Shown piece by piece: positions 10,329 to 21,243 of a DNA stretch of 64,000 nt. Source of the stretch: Zanthoxylum bungeanum (Eukaryota; Streptophyta; Magnoliopsida; Sapindales; Rutaceae). The notes beneath the pieces are model-generated. The model did not search any database and was not told where the DNA came from. It worked only from the letters and a program-made list of their open reading frames with translations. The number at the start of each line of letters is the position of its first letter. Position 1 is the first letter of the stretch. The DNA lies in contig SKCR01032775.1 of assembly GCA_019454045.1 (NCBI GenBank), forward strand, positions 372,001-436,000. The letters run 5' to 3'. Position numbers and translations under genes: made by a program.

Positions 10329-12910
10329 CTAGTCGATTGTACCTTCAGACACGTGTTTCCCAGGCGAGCCATGCAAGTGAGCTTTAATCTCAGGCAGCCC
10401 GATCCCCACGGGCTCAAGCCCAACATTATTTACAACATCTTTCTGGCCCAGCGCCTTAAGCCCAAGTTGTTCCACCTCTTTACATTTTTCCAACACGAAT
10501 GACATCCATGTTCTCCCTAATGGGCCCGTTCTTAGCAACTCCACTCCCCAGCTAAGGTCCTGCTCAAGAACTTCAAGGGCCTCGCTCGAGCAACGCTGAA
10601 TCAATATAAAAATAATCATGAACTAGGCCAACCGATATTTTCAGATCCAAATGATATCGCCATCAGACCTTGGAACTCTTAGATGAATCCTGATATGTAT
10701 GCACTCTCGCTAACTTCAATAAAAATTCCCTTAATCTGTAGTCATTCTTAACGTGCCCAGACGTCTTCAATTCTTCGTAATGTCGGCCCGTTAATAACCA
10801 AGCTTCATGGGACTGTTGAAGGAAATTCACTCAGCAAAAGGAACATTTCACAAGCGACGAAGTAGAAAGCCCCCGGCTTCTCCAATCTTGCTTCGTCCAT
10901 GGTCTTACACACAATAACCATCGTGCACAGCCAACACATATGCTCCACATATGCACGAATTGCTTTTTATAAAACGCATCAGTATCATGCTACAATTGCA
11001 AATATATGTTACATGCGCATGCCACTTATTCCAAAAGCAAAGCTTGAGCCCAAATCCGAGAGGCCCAAGCTCACATTGTCGAAGCCACATCCAGCCCACT
11101 CCCGTTAATTGCATGAAACGAGCCCACGTAAATGAAGCAGCAAGTAATATTGGGCCAAAAAAAAATCAAGCCCATGATGCATGCATCGTACAAAGGAAAA
11201 TGACAAATGGCCATGCGTCCTCCATGCATGCAACATGGCGCACGCAGCCCCTCACTCACAAGGTTGAAACAAGTAATTGAAAGCCAAAATTTAGAGCCCA
11301 ATGAAAATTGAGCAAATAGAAAAATGTCACAAAAGCCACGTTTTTTAGTGGCGCACTGACACACAGAAGACACGTGTAGAGTGGGCTTATTTCCTAAACA
11401 AAACCGAAAAGCCCAAAGCCAAACAAGCCCAATTCAGCCATTCACTTGACCCACATCGACTATAGCAAATTCATAAACAAAATTCAGCAAACAAAAATGC
11501 CTTCCTGGAGTCCCACATCGGCTGTTGCAGAGCCAAGCATGAAATGTAGAAAGATGCCTCTTCAGAGAAGAGATACAGCTAAAAGCTTCTGTCGAAACCA
11601 AACAGGACCAAAATGACTAAACAGAGCACCAGCTCAAGTGAACCTCTAATTAATTTTTGGGCTTTCGCCCTTTCTTGTTCCTATCCTTCACAGATTTCCC
11701 CCACAAGAGAGGGTAGTTGTATGAAGCTTCACTGATGGTGTCTGTTGAGCTTTCTGAGAATTCACAATCAGAATCCAAAGTCAGTGGCTCAAATTTGTTA
11801 AAGCTTCCCAGTGAAGCCTCGGTGTTGAGGCCGCAGATTGTTTGTGACAAAGTAAGGTTGTGACAAGCAAACATTAAAGGTAAATCCTCGTCAGAATAAT
11901 CATGGCAAATGTTGTTTTCACTTCTGCTAGACACGTCCAGATTAAACAAACACACCACAGCCAATCATCAAGCATGAGCCATTCACATGTTATATATCAT
12001 TCACCAAGTGCGCCACATGCACACAGTCATAGTCATACATCAGCCGTGGGCCACACTCTGCATCTTGTCCAGATTTGCCTTTATCTCTAGTTCATCAAAT
12101 CAATTGTTTTGGTCTTCATCACATCAACATGCAAAGGAGGCGTGTTCCACTCGATAAAGCACCAGCGCATGAGATTAGCATTTCGATTGATCGAGGCTAC
12201 AAGGCCTAGTAGGATCAGAATGGCATCAACACACTTATTGCCCAATAAATGCCCCACTTGCCAAAGCTCCATTCATAATTTTGATAACTAAGTCGTATGC
12301 AAGGTTCAAGAAAAGATAATACACGTGAAAAACAAGACCACTAAGCAAAAAAAAAAGGTATGTCCATGCAAGCCTGCTTGTGTATGGCTTCCTTGCTGCA
12401 TGACAGCTTTGGTTTTATTCTCTTGCTTAGTGGGACATTTTACATGGATTTTTGGCCATTTGCGCAAAGGACGACTTCACGCATTTAGGCCAACTTTTTC
12501 GAAGCAACAATTTGCAGATGGCATGCTCGGCGATGGTAGTTTATAAGTGATGGCATCCTGCAAAAATGATCTGAGACGTGGCTTCTTGGCGTCACTGTAA
12601 CGACCATGTATAGTGCACTCTTTGCACATGGAAGTGGGCCGACATACTGCTTGACTGGGCTCTCGTTTGTGGGAATATGGCGCGTCTAACTGTTCCAAGA
12701 GAACACCTACCATCATGTTATTTTGCGAGAGGACAGATGGCTAATGCTTGTGATCGAGAAGTTGACAGTTGATTATGGGCTAGGGAATCTCCTTTTGGGT
12801 CTTGGAAGTTGGGGCTTCTCCATTGCCCAGACTAGCGGGAGGGGCGTTAGAGCCATTATTGAAATGGTTAAAGCTTTCCTTCAAGACTTTTATCTTTTGT
12901 ATCACTGAGA
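10329..12910. other. Foreign-looking block inside element A (candidate captured host DNA)
   Basis: This 2.6-kb block differs from the flanking element sequence and lacks its repeat words. It has many GCCCA/TGGGC words (11,040-11,470) and several exon-sized frames. These are, on the minus strand, 10,329-10,619, 11,650-11,964, 12,087-12,272 and 12,477-12,716, and on the plus strand 12,723-12,908. None matches a family I can name. The sharp change in character suggests transduced host sequence, but ordinary decay of an old interior is possible. Confidence 0.35.
11650..11964 (-). pseudogene. Exon-like fragment of unknown gene, antisense in element A
   Basis: A 104-codon frame with balanced protein-like composition. 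It has an acidic/serine-rich middle (DSDCEFSESSTDTISEAS) and a basic C-terminal end (KDRNKKGRKPKN) before a TAA stop. A possible acceptor (TTTGTTTAATCTGGACGTGTCTAG) lies near its upstream end, so only residues after about SSRSENN may be exonic. It runs against element orientation, as a captured host terminal exon could. I do not recognise the family; function is unknown. Confidence 0.3.
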
Positions 12911-13359
12911 CCCATACGAAAGTATTTTTACCATTTTACCCCTCTGGTTCTCCCTTTTCCCTTTTTTAAACTTCATCTTCTTTTTTCGGATGCACTGCCT
13001 TTTCTATAAGGCAATTATGACTATAATACACACCATAGCCTATCAGATCTCCATAAGGTTTTGTAGAGTGTAGACACGTATGAACCTTCATCGGGTTTAA
13101 TGAAAATGAGATCAGTTTAAACGCTCCATTAGACTGGGGACAATCTGGAAGGTAAAAGAATAACCTTCTCCAAATATTAATAAGACCATCTGTCTCAGCC
13201 TACATGATCTCCAAATGACAGGTATGAATATTTTCTCTTCATTTATGTACCTTATATATGGTTTTGAAACTCGAGGACAATATCGTACAGCTTAAGGTAT
13301 GAACCTTCTTCTGGTCTAAATGACATGTAGACTCGGTTTGGTCCCTCTTCGATACCAAA

Positions 13360-14500
13360 CAAGTGAATGTCTTCTTGGCCTCATCAAGTCCAGTCGACGA
13401 GAAAACTCCTCAATTGGCTCGTGATGGAGTCAAGTTTAGTTCATGGACCTTCCTCTGGTCCACACGACATGTAGCCTCGATTTGGTTTCTCTTCGATACC
13501 AAACGAGTGAATGTCTTCCTGGCCTCATCAAGTCCGGTCGGCCGAGGACATCCCCCATGGACTTATGACGAGTCAAGATGTAGACATGGATTACACATGT
13601 CGTATGACTTATATATTCTTGGCCTCATCAAGTCCAATCGACTGGGGACATCCCCCACGGACTCATATCGAGTCAAGTTATAGACATGGATTACACATGT
13701 CGTATGACTTATATCTTCCTGGCCTCATTAAGTCCAGTCGACCGGGGACATCCCTCATGGACTCATGACGAGTCAAGTTATAGACATGGATTACACATGT
13801 CGTATGACTTATATCTTTCTGGCCTCATCAAGTCCAGTCGACCGGGGACATCTCTCATGGACTCATGTCGAGTCAAGTTGTGGACATGGACTAAACATGT
13901 CATATGACTTATATCCTGAACCTTCATCTGGTTCAGTCGACCAGTGACATCCCCTATGGACTTATGTCGAGTCAAGTTGTAGACATGGACTAAACATGTC
14001 ATATGACTTATATCCTGAACCTTCATCTGGTTCAGTCGACCGGTGACATCCCCCATAGACTCATGCCGAGTCAAGTTGTGGACATGGACTAAACATGTCA
14101 TATGACTTATATCATGAACCTTCACCTGGTTCAGTCGACCGGGGACATCCCTCATGGACCATGTCGAGTCAAGTTGTAGACATGGACTAAACATGTCATA
14201 TGACTTATATACTGAACCTTCATCTGGTTCAGTCGACCGGGGACATCCTATATGGACTCATGTCGAGTCAAGTTGTAGACATGGACTAAACATGTCATAT
14301 GACTTATATCATGAACCTTTATCTGGTTCAGTCGACTGGGGACATCCCCCATAGACTCATGTCGAGTCAAGTTGTAGACATATACTACACATGTCGTATG
14401 ACATATATCTGACCTTCATCTGATTCAGTCGACTGGGTATTTCCCCAATGGCTCTTGTAATTTCAAGTTCATCTAGCTCATTCGACTGGATACATCCACG
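13360..14500 (+). repeat. 99-bp tandem array in element A 3' region
   Basis: About eleven units of 98-100 bp; GACATGGA recurs at 13,583, 13,683, 13,783, 13,883, 13,982, 14,081, 14,179 and 14,278. Each unit has TGGACTCATGTCGAGTC and GGTTCAGTCGACC, the reverse complement of the core in the arrays at 44.7-45.3 and 55.8-57.4 kb. Open frames across it are only periodic echoes of the repeat. Placement between interior and PPT matches the hypervariable 3' region known for Tat/Ogre elements. Confidence 0.92.
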
Positions 14501-14639
14501 ATGGGCCATGTAGAGTCAAGTTCATAACTTGACATTCGTTTGGTTCAATCAATAGGCATCATCGACGCTCAGGAATACCTTCATCCTATGGTCTCAACAC
14601 GCGCGTCAAATACTCTCCAAGCCAAAAACTCCTTAACTT

Positions 14640-14657
14640 AGAGAGTATGGGACAAAC
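14640..14657 (+). other. Polypurine tract of element A
   Basis: AGAGAGTATGGGACAAAC abuts the 3' LTR. The same tract, inverted, abuts the LTR of element C at 55,511-55,530. Confidence 0.65.
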
Positions 14658-15274
14658 TGTACAGGCCAAATTTGGTCCAAGGGTAATTTTGACTTTTCGC
14701 CTCAGACCTACTGCTAAATACACCCCCGAAACCCCCTAACCGAACCAAAGACATTGTGCAGGCCCAGGCTCGGAGAAACACCATACCCAAAGACCGATAC
14801 CTGAACCCATTTAATGCCAACCCATGAAACGTCCAAACCCATAACTATCCTTCATGACTGCCCATAACTGCCTCTTCATGACTCGACCGTTACAAGCATC
14901 CAAAGCTTATGACAATTAAGGCATACATGAGTCCCACCTGGAATCACATATAAGAGGAACCAAAGTCCATAAGAGAAGAGGATTCAAGCTTTACTACTCC
15001 CAACTCAGTAATATCTTCTCCATAGCTCTCAAAACCTCCCACCTACCGCCCTCACGGCAGCAGACAAGGATCAATGTAACATCTAACATTGACCCTCCTT
15101 CTACGACTATTGCACATCATTTCACTCACTGACTTGGGCGTCGGAGTGCCTATGGCACCCACCACACCGGTGGGCAGACCCTCCACGCTCACCCTACCTC
15201 TTTGTTTTGCAGGATCGCCAGTGCCCCCTCACGAAATCTTGATTGTAGACCTTGGGCGAAAACCAGCGTCTACA
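14658..15274 (+). repeat. 3' LTR of element A
   Basis: 617 bp, TGTACAGG...GTCTACA, colinear with 8,009-8,625. Roughly 35 substitutions or single-base indels are counted by eye (about 6%). It contains the same TATA-like region and conserved terminal block. Confidence 0.9.
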
Positions 15275-15509
15275 CTATTGTCCATGCCCGAACCCGATAA
15301 TGATCCCATAATTTTTAGTTTTATTTCTTTTTAGAATAATAAAATATTATATCAAAATAAATTTTGATCACTCATTAAATAAAATACTAGACTATAATCC
15401 AACGAGACAACAAAAGTATTAACTTGCGAGCTAATTTTGCCCGCATATGTGTTGCAATTCTTACAATTAAAAACAAATTTTAATATATCATTTAAATATT
15501 ATATTTACA

Positions 15510-17080
15510 AATATTAATATAGGGTCCGCATTTTATACAAGTTGAACATATATTTGATGTTTTAATCTTGTAAATGTTCTGAATCTTATCAGTTTTATAA
15601 TTTAAATGAGACAATTGATTTACTTATACGTAATATTTATCATCTCATTCGTTTGTCTCTCAATTTTAAAATAATATTTATAATTCAATGTGCAATAGTT
15701 AATAGTCATAGTCTATATCCCGAAGCACTGTAAATAATAAAAAATTTATGAAATAAAAAAACTTATAATAATAATTCAAAATAAAATAATAAATAAAAAT
15801 AATAAGCCTTCTTACGCACTTCAATCCAATTCGATAAATTATACAAAAAATGAAAAAATGGGTTATCCGCAATCATTTTTTGAACACCGTAATCCACCAA
15901 AAAGTTAAGTGCTGACAAAATGAACTTTATATTGCTATATTGTGCTTGATTCTTATGTCTTTATCTCAACGGATATATCAAATCACTATTTTCATTTATT
16001 TTTTTCCTGGTATTTGAGCGGATTGGAATGTCAGGTTTCGTGGGTGCTATTATTATGTTTCTTATTTTAATAGGAGATTATATTTTTATATTGTAATATT
16101 TTTTTATTTTATAATAATTTTTTTAATAACTTATTATTTTAATTTTATAATTTATTAATAAAAACATTAATTGTATATATTAGGTACCACATATATTTTT
16201 TTATTTCAATAGAAGATTATATTATATATTCTTATTATAATAGGTAATTAAAAATTAATTATAGAGATTATATGTTATGTGACATGATGAGAAAGCTAAA
16301 AATATTTAATATATATATATATTTTTTATTGGATAATCTGTGATATTATTCAAAAATTAATCGAATAGTATAATATATTTTATTATTATAATATAGTTAT
16401 TATTTAATAGATTTATTAATATAATTTTATAAATTAATAGCGTTTTTCTAATTGTAATAGAATAGTATAATATGTTTTCTTATTATAATACAACTCTTAT
16501 AAAATTATAATATGTATTTTTATTATAATAGGTTTTTTATTTAATATAAAGTTAATTGTAAATATATTTTAATTTAATAATTTAATAACAATAAATTAAT
16601 TGTAAAGGTTAATTGACACATACGTTTTTTTATGAGATATTATAATACGTTTTCTTACTATAATAGGTTTATTTATTTTAAATTTATAATTTAAAAATAA
16701 TAAAATAAAATATTAATTAATTAGTTAAATTAATAGATTTCTTTCTTTATTAGTTGATTATGTTTTTATATTTTAATAAGTTTCTTATGTTAATAATTTA
16801 TTATTTTAGTAATATAAAAATAATTGTAGAGATATTTTAATTTATAATTTTATAATAAAAAATAATTGTATAAATAAGTTTAATTGTAAATAATTTAATA
16901 ATATTTTTATTTTCTGTTTTAATAAGATAGTCTAATATATTTTCTTGTTATAATAGGATTTTATAAAGTCATAATATTTATTTTTATTGTAATATGATTT
17001 TTATCCATTAGATTTATTAATTTAATTTAATTTTATAACTTTAATATTAAGTATTCACGTGACGCGAGGAGAAGATTTAA
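15510..17080 (+). repeat. AT-rich dispersed repeat, copy 2
   Basis: Begins near AGGGTCCGCATTTTATAC and shares GAGACAATTGATTTACTTAT and the TTATTATAATAGG-rich body with copies 1 and 3. It ends near AAGTATTCACGTGACGCGAGG, matching the other end of copy 3 in inverse. Boundaries are approximate; no coding capacity. Confidence 0.5.
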
Positions 17081-17654
17081 AAATATTTAACTTTTATATA
17101 TTATTGTTATTAACACTTGATGCTGGCTGCCAATCGCCCTTCCATATAATCCATGCTATTTTGTATTTCTTTGACCAATTAAGACAAATTTTCTATAATT
17201 TTATATTAAATAAATAACTAAATCGTGGATTTACAATAGATTTTGTTATTAACAAAGATTTATATCAATATATATATATATATAGATTTTTCTCAAGCAC
17301 CATGTTTTGAAAATCAGACTGAATTGTCATGTAGAACCGATTAAATCGGGAATTGGTTGTAAGTCTGGTCCGTTCAAGCATTAAAAATAAGATCTATAAA
17401 AAAATCCGGTCAAAATCGATGAATCATATTGGATTGGTTTTTAAATTATTTTTTAAACCAAATATTAAATTTAATATTTTATAATTTTAAATTGATTAAA
17501 TATTTATGATATCATCCATTTTTTCGGTTTAACCAGTCGAATAAGTAATGCATTAAATTTTTTGGATCACTGACCTGATTCTGAAAATACTGCTCAAGCT
17601 CAGCAATAAAATAAATATGTCCATAGGATATTCTCACCATTATATATGATTGGG

Positions 17655-17733
17655 ACAAAGTACTGATATTTATAAAAAAAAAGAAAAAAAATTGTGATAA
17701 AATTTAATCACAAATTATCAGTACTTTATAACT
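17655..17733. repeat. Short inverted repeat, MITE-like hairpin
   Basis: AAAGTACTGATA at the left is mirrored by TATCAGTACTTT at the right, with an AT-rich centre containing TTGTGATAAAATTTAATCACAA, itself an inverted repeat. It could be a very small MITE or a derivative. Confidence 0.4.
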
Positions 17734-18449
17734 TAAAAATATCATAATCATAAAATATCGGTATTTTATAATTGATTTTGTCACATTTTAATTTTCATTT
17801 TGTACAAATATCTTTTTCCTTAGGACATTGATGTGTCCAACACAGAGTTTTTTCAATTTTGTGGTTCAGTTTTTTTTTTCTTGATACAGTTTGCAAGATT
17901 GCTTTCAATTGAATTTGGGAAGAAAAACAATCAAAGCTTTCATTTGTTACTCTATAAACAAACCACAAGTTATTGAGTAACACATTTCTTTAATAAAGTT
18001 TTTTGTTGTTTTATTATTGAATAACACGATCATTTAATGATGTTATTTTGTTCTCCAATCAAATTGAAAGAGTAATCAAAATATAGTTATAATGACTATT
18101 TTTTTTAAGGTTGGAAATCCGCAGCTAAATTATTTGACCCAAAATTAAATAGAGTAGATAAATTTCCGACTGTCATAAGTTCTTAAAAAAAAAAAATACA
18201 CCCATTATACCTAACAATCAAATTCAAAATCATTTACCACCAAACCATATTAATTGGGGCTGTTATAATGACAATCGTGACATAAAACAAACAAAAACAA
18301 TGAGACAATTCAAAAAATGTTAAAGCTAAGTAATTTGATGTTGATCTCTAAATTTTAATCAAATGATTAAACCAAGTAATAATCATTATTTAAGACTGAT
18401 GTTTCATCTTCAATTGTAAAAAAGAAAGTGATAATATATTACTTTTTTA

Positions 18450-18618
18450 TTTTTTGAATCGTTGAAAACCCCGCCGTTAAATCATCAATTTCGAGCTTAA
18501 GCGGAGCAGGTAAAACCCCCAATTGTATCAGGTTCTCACAATAAACGCATTATATGAATTCGAACCCAAGACCTCAAAATAAAATTCTAAGCGTTATACC
18601 ACCAAAACCACGCCCTAC
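18450..18618 (-). repeat. tRNA-derived SINE, copy 4
   Basis: The reverse complement carries GGCGTGGTTTTGGTGGT, GGGTTCGAATTC, TTTACCTGCTCCGCTTAAGC and an A-rich end. It is one of the better-preserved members of the family. Confidence 0.65.
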
Positions 18619-18966
18619 ACCATCAAGATAATATATTACACTTTACCTAAAATCACAATTCAATGTCATTTTAGAATTAGAGGTGGCTTTGAAAATTGAT
18701 TGATTTTTTCTCCAACCATCTTATACATAGAATTTTGTGACACCCACGCAAGCGAATTTAGGCATTGCATTCTCTATTTATAATTGGTGGAATAGTCCTC
18801 CATTATCTACTGAGAAGAGTTTGCAAGATAACTATTTGAGTTTATATAAATTAGTGTTGTTTTTTCTTAGTTGATCACATAACTATTTTCTACATAATTT
18901 TTCATTTTTAATTAATAAAACTGGCTTAAAAAGATATAAATGAGAATATATTTATAAATGAAAGTT

Positions 18967-19895
18967 AATAGTACTACGGTAGTTCTAACAACGCTCTATC
19001 AAACACAGGCTCTCTCTCAACTCTCTCAACTAAAAAACCCTAGATCTAGCAGCCCTTCCTCTAGTCGCCGGCCACACCATAGTGGTCGGCGGCTAGTTCT
19101 TCTCAACTCTCCCCTCTTCCCCTTACGCCCCCACACCCTCTCATACAACCCCTTCTCCGTGTGCCATTCTCCTCCATCTCCCTCATTTTCATACAGCCCT
19201 CTTTTGCTTTAATAATTAATACCTTTTTTTTTTTTTTTTTTTTTTTTCGTTTTTTTGTTTTTGTTTATCATTTTCTTCTCTGTCTCTCTCTGCTTTTCCA
19301 GGTGTTTGGTTTTTTATTTCTTTTGATTTCCACCCCGTGTGTGGTGGTTGGTGTTTCCAATTAGATTTTATCTATATTGGCATTTTGTTTATTGTTTGGT
19401 TCCTGTCTTGTGCAGGTTTTAATAATCTTTTCATCAACATATAGAAGATTTGGTGCAGTTTAATGGTGTAGATCAGATGGTGAAGGATGAAGTTTTTCAT
19501 GATTTCTCGAGATATTTACTCTCCCATAGATCTATTAGTTTTTATGTATTAGATTGGTTGTATGTTGTTGTAAAAGTTTATGTTCAAAGTATGCATTGTG
19601 TTGTTTCACTTCTAATTAAGAATATTTAGTCACCGACTTTGCACTGAGGCTGAGGTGGGGAGACCATGCCGTACCCGTAATTCCTCTTGTTCCTAAGTAG
19701 TTTTTAAGTGTGGATATGTATTTTTATTAGTTACGGGAAACACATAATACATATTTTGCCTTATGTTATTAGGTGTTATCTTAATTAGCTTGAGTCTTAG
19801 GATATTCTAAGTTTATTTTCGAGCTATTATTTGGCCGTGTAATTACATGTTTATGATGTTTTTATGAATGAATTTCATTTAAAAAAAATAATAAT
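18967..19895 (+). mobile_element. Retroposed sequence with poly(A) and target duplication
   Basis: A ~930-bp segment ends in an A-rich tail (AAAAAAAATAATAAT). It is flanked by TGAAAGTT on both sides (18,959-18,966 and 19,896-19,903). It starts with a pyrimidine-rich leader containing CCCTAGATCTAGCAGCCC and holds a run of about 20 T near 19,230. The 3' part (GAATGAATTTCATTT before the tail) resembles a 3' UTR. It has no long ORF. It could be a 5'-truncated or non-autonomous LINE-type retroposon or a processed non-coding transcript. Confidence 0.45.
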
Positions 19896-21243
19896 TGAAA
19901 GTTGGTGTTCAGTGAGTGAAATTTCTCATCTCATCCAAATTTATGTCCGCGGTAGTCCATCATTATAATATTAATAAATTGCCCCAAATGGGTTGACTTG
20001 GTGGCAACAGACATAAGATTTGATTATCAGGTTATGAGTTATAGTCCAATAATATATTTTTTATAAGAATTTGGGACAATTGAGAGTTTTATTTGCTCTC
20101 ACTTGAACATAGATCAGATGATGTATCGGTGGAGTTTCCAACGTTTTAAAAAAAATTTAGTATATGCATCATTTTGATTTAGCGAAATAGTCACTTAGAA
20201 TTTAAAAATGGTCATATAAACCCTTTATGTACAATTATGTCGTTAGATTATATTGACCCGATTGTATTTAACCACTAAACTGCAAGATGCAATTATTTTT
20301 TTTTTTTCTTGTATTAAAAAAAAAAAACTTGTCGCTCGCGCTCAAGCAATAACACAAGAGTCCTTATACTCTTATGTTTTAGCAAGAAAATACATAGTTT
20401 TATATTTGCAATAAATAGGCATCCAATTCCAGTTAAACTTTGAAATTTATCCTTGCACTATTGACCAAATGAAACTTATTTTTAAGGGAATATTTAGGAT
20501 TGACAATCAGTCGGCATATGCTGGGATTATTCGTAATTCGTCAATCTCTATCTTAGTTTAATTATATAATTAGGACAAAAAATAATCATGGATTCCTACC
20601 ATATTTTTTAATAGAGATGAAAAATCTTTACGAATCTCATATCGAATGGTACGAAATACCGAATCATAAATTCGAGATTTTCTACTAATTCTAAGTATAT
20701 TTAATCACTCCATCAGAAATCATGGACCAATTTGATGTAATGGGAGAAACAATGTCCTTATTAATGGATATGTAAAAATTAGGGACTTTTTTTTGCTTCT
20801 TCTAAATAATAATAATAATAAAAAGTGAAAAAAATAGGAAGACATTAGACATCTAATTTGTTTTGTTTTGTTTTTAATTCGTCTAAATTTGTGGGTCTTG
20901 CAGTTAAGTTGTGAGAGAGGACTCTCCCCTATAATCTCAATTCTACCTGACGGGAAGAGAGAGAGAGAGCACCCAAAAAAAAAAAAAAAAAGGGGATTCC
21001 ATTAAGAAATATTCTCGCAAAGTCATTCCTCACCTTTGCTTCTCTCTCTTATTTAGATCTGAAAAAAATAATTCAACTAAAGTTGTTTGGTTCTAATTCC
21101 AATACTTCAATTAAATTCACACCAATCTTTAATTTGCTTCTCTCGATAATTTATAAAACAGATTAAATTTTAATTGAAAAATTAGATTTCATTTGTCGAT
21201 AAACACTGGGAGAGAGAGAGAGAGAGAGTATGTGTGTTGTGTA
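19896..21243. other. Intergenic DNA and KMS1 5' flank
   Basis: Contains SINE copy 5 (19,988-20,158) and AT-rich sequence. From about 20,880 there is a leader-like stretch with GAGAGAGAGA tracts (20,953-20,969 and 21,211-21,228) that is probably KMS1 promoter and 5' UTR. No confident TATA box is called. Confidence 0.5.
19988..20158 (+). repeat. tRNA-derived SINE, copy 5 (degenerate)
   Basis: Head GGGTTGACTTGGTGGCAAC, a diverged B-box region (GGTTATGAGTTATAG), a TTTGCTCTCACTTGAACAT body and GTTTCCAACGTTTTAAAAAAAA tail match the family layout at low identity. Confidence 0.5.

Larger units (their letters stand above)
8009..15274 (+). mobile_element. Complete non-autonomous Tat-like LTR retrotransposon (element A)
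   Basis: Two 617-bp direct repeats start TGTAC and end GTCTACA. They bound a 6,032-bp interior with a PBS directly after the 5' LTR and a purine-rich tract directly before the 3' LTR. Flanks are TTATT (8,004-8,008) and CTATT (15,275-15,279), a 5-bp target duplication with one C/T difference. The interior has no gag, protease, RT or integrase, so movement would need enzymes from a relative. LTR and 3'-array similarity to element C (54.9-64 kb) suggests the Tat lineage. By eye the LTRs differ at roughly 35 positions, so the insertion is not recent. Confidence 0.88.
15275..18958. other. AT-rich intergenic DNA, no gene seen
   Basis: Mostly the second copy of the AT-rich dispersed repeat (about 15,510-17,080), a small inverted-repeat element near 17,655-17,733 and a minus-strand SINE at 18,450-18,618. 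The frame at 17,795-17,983 is not supported as a gene. Confidence 0.65.

Noticed and set aside
11508..11523. GAGTCCCACATCGGCT, like the upstream element (RTCCCACATCG) of plant snRNA genes, with a second CCCACATCGACTATA at 11,450
   Set aside because: No TATA box at the expected ~30-35 bp further on and no recognisable snRNA after it. The word is short enough to occur by chance or in transposons.
13778..14194. A 138-codon frame with repeated SHMTCLVHVHNLTRHES across the 99-bp array
   Set aside because: 99 is divisible by three, so any open unit gives a periodic frame. Units of 98 and 100 bp break it, and no start or regulatory context is present.
17655..17733. Hairpin considered as a microRNA precursor
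   Set aside because: Arms are only ~12 bp with an AT-rich, self-complementary centre; it looks more like a tiny MITE.
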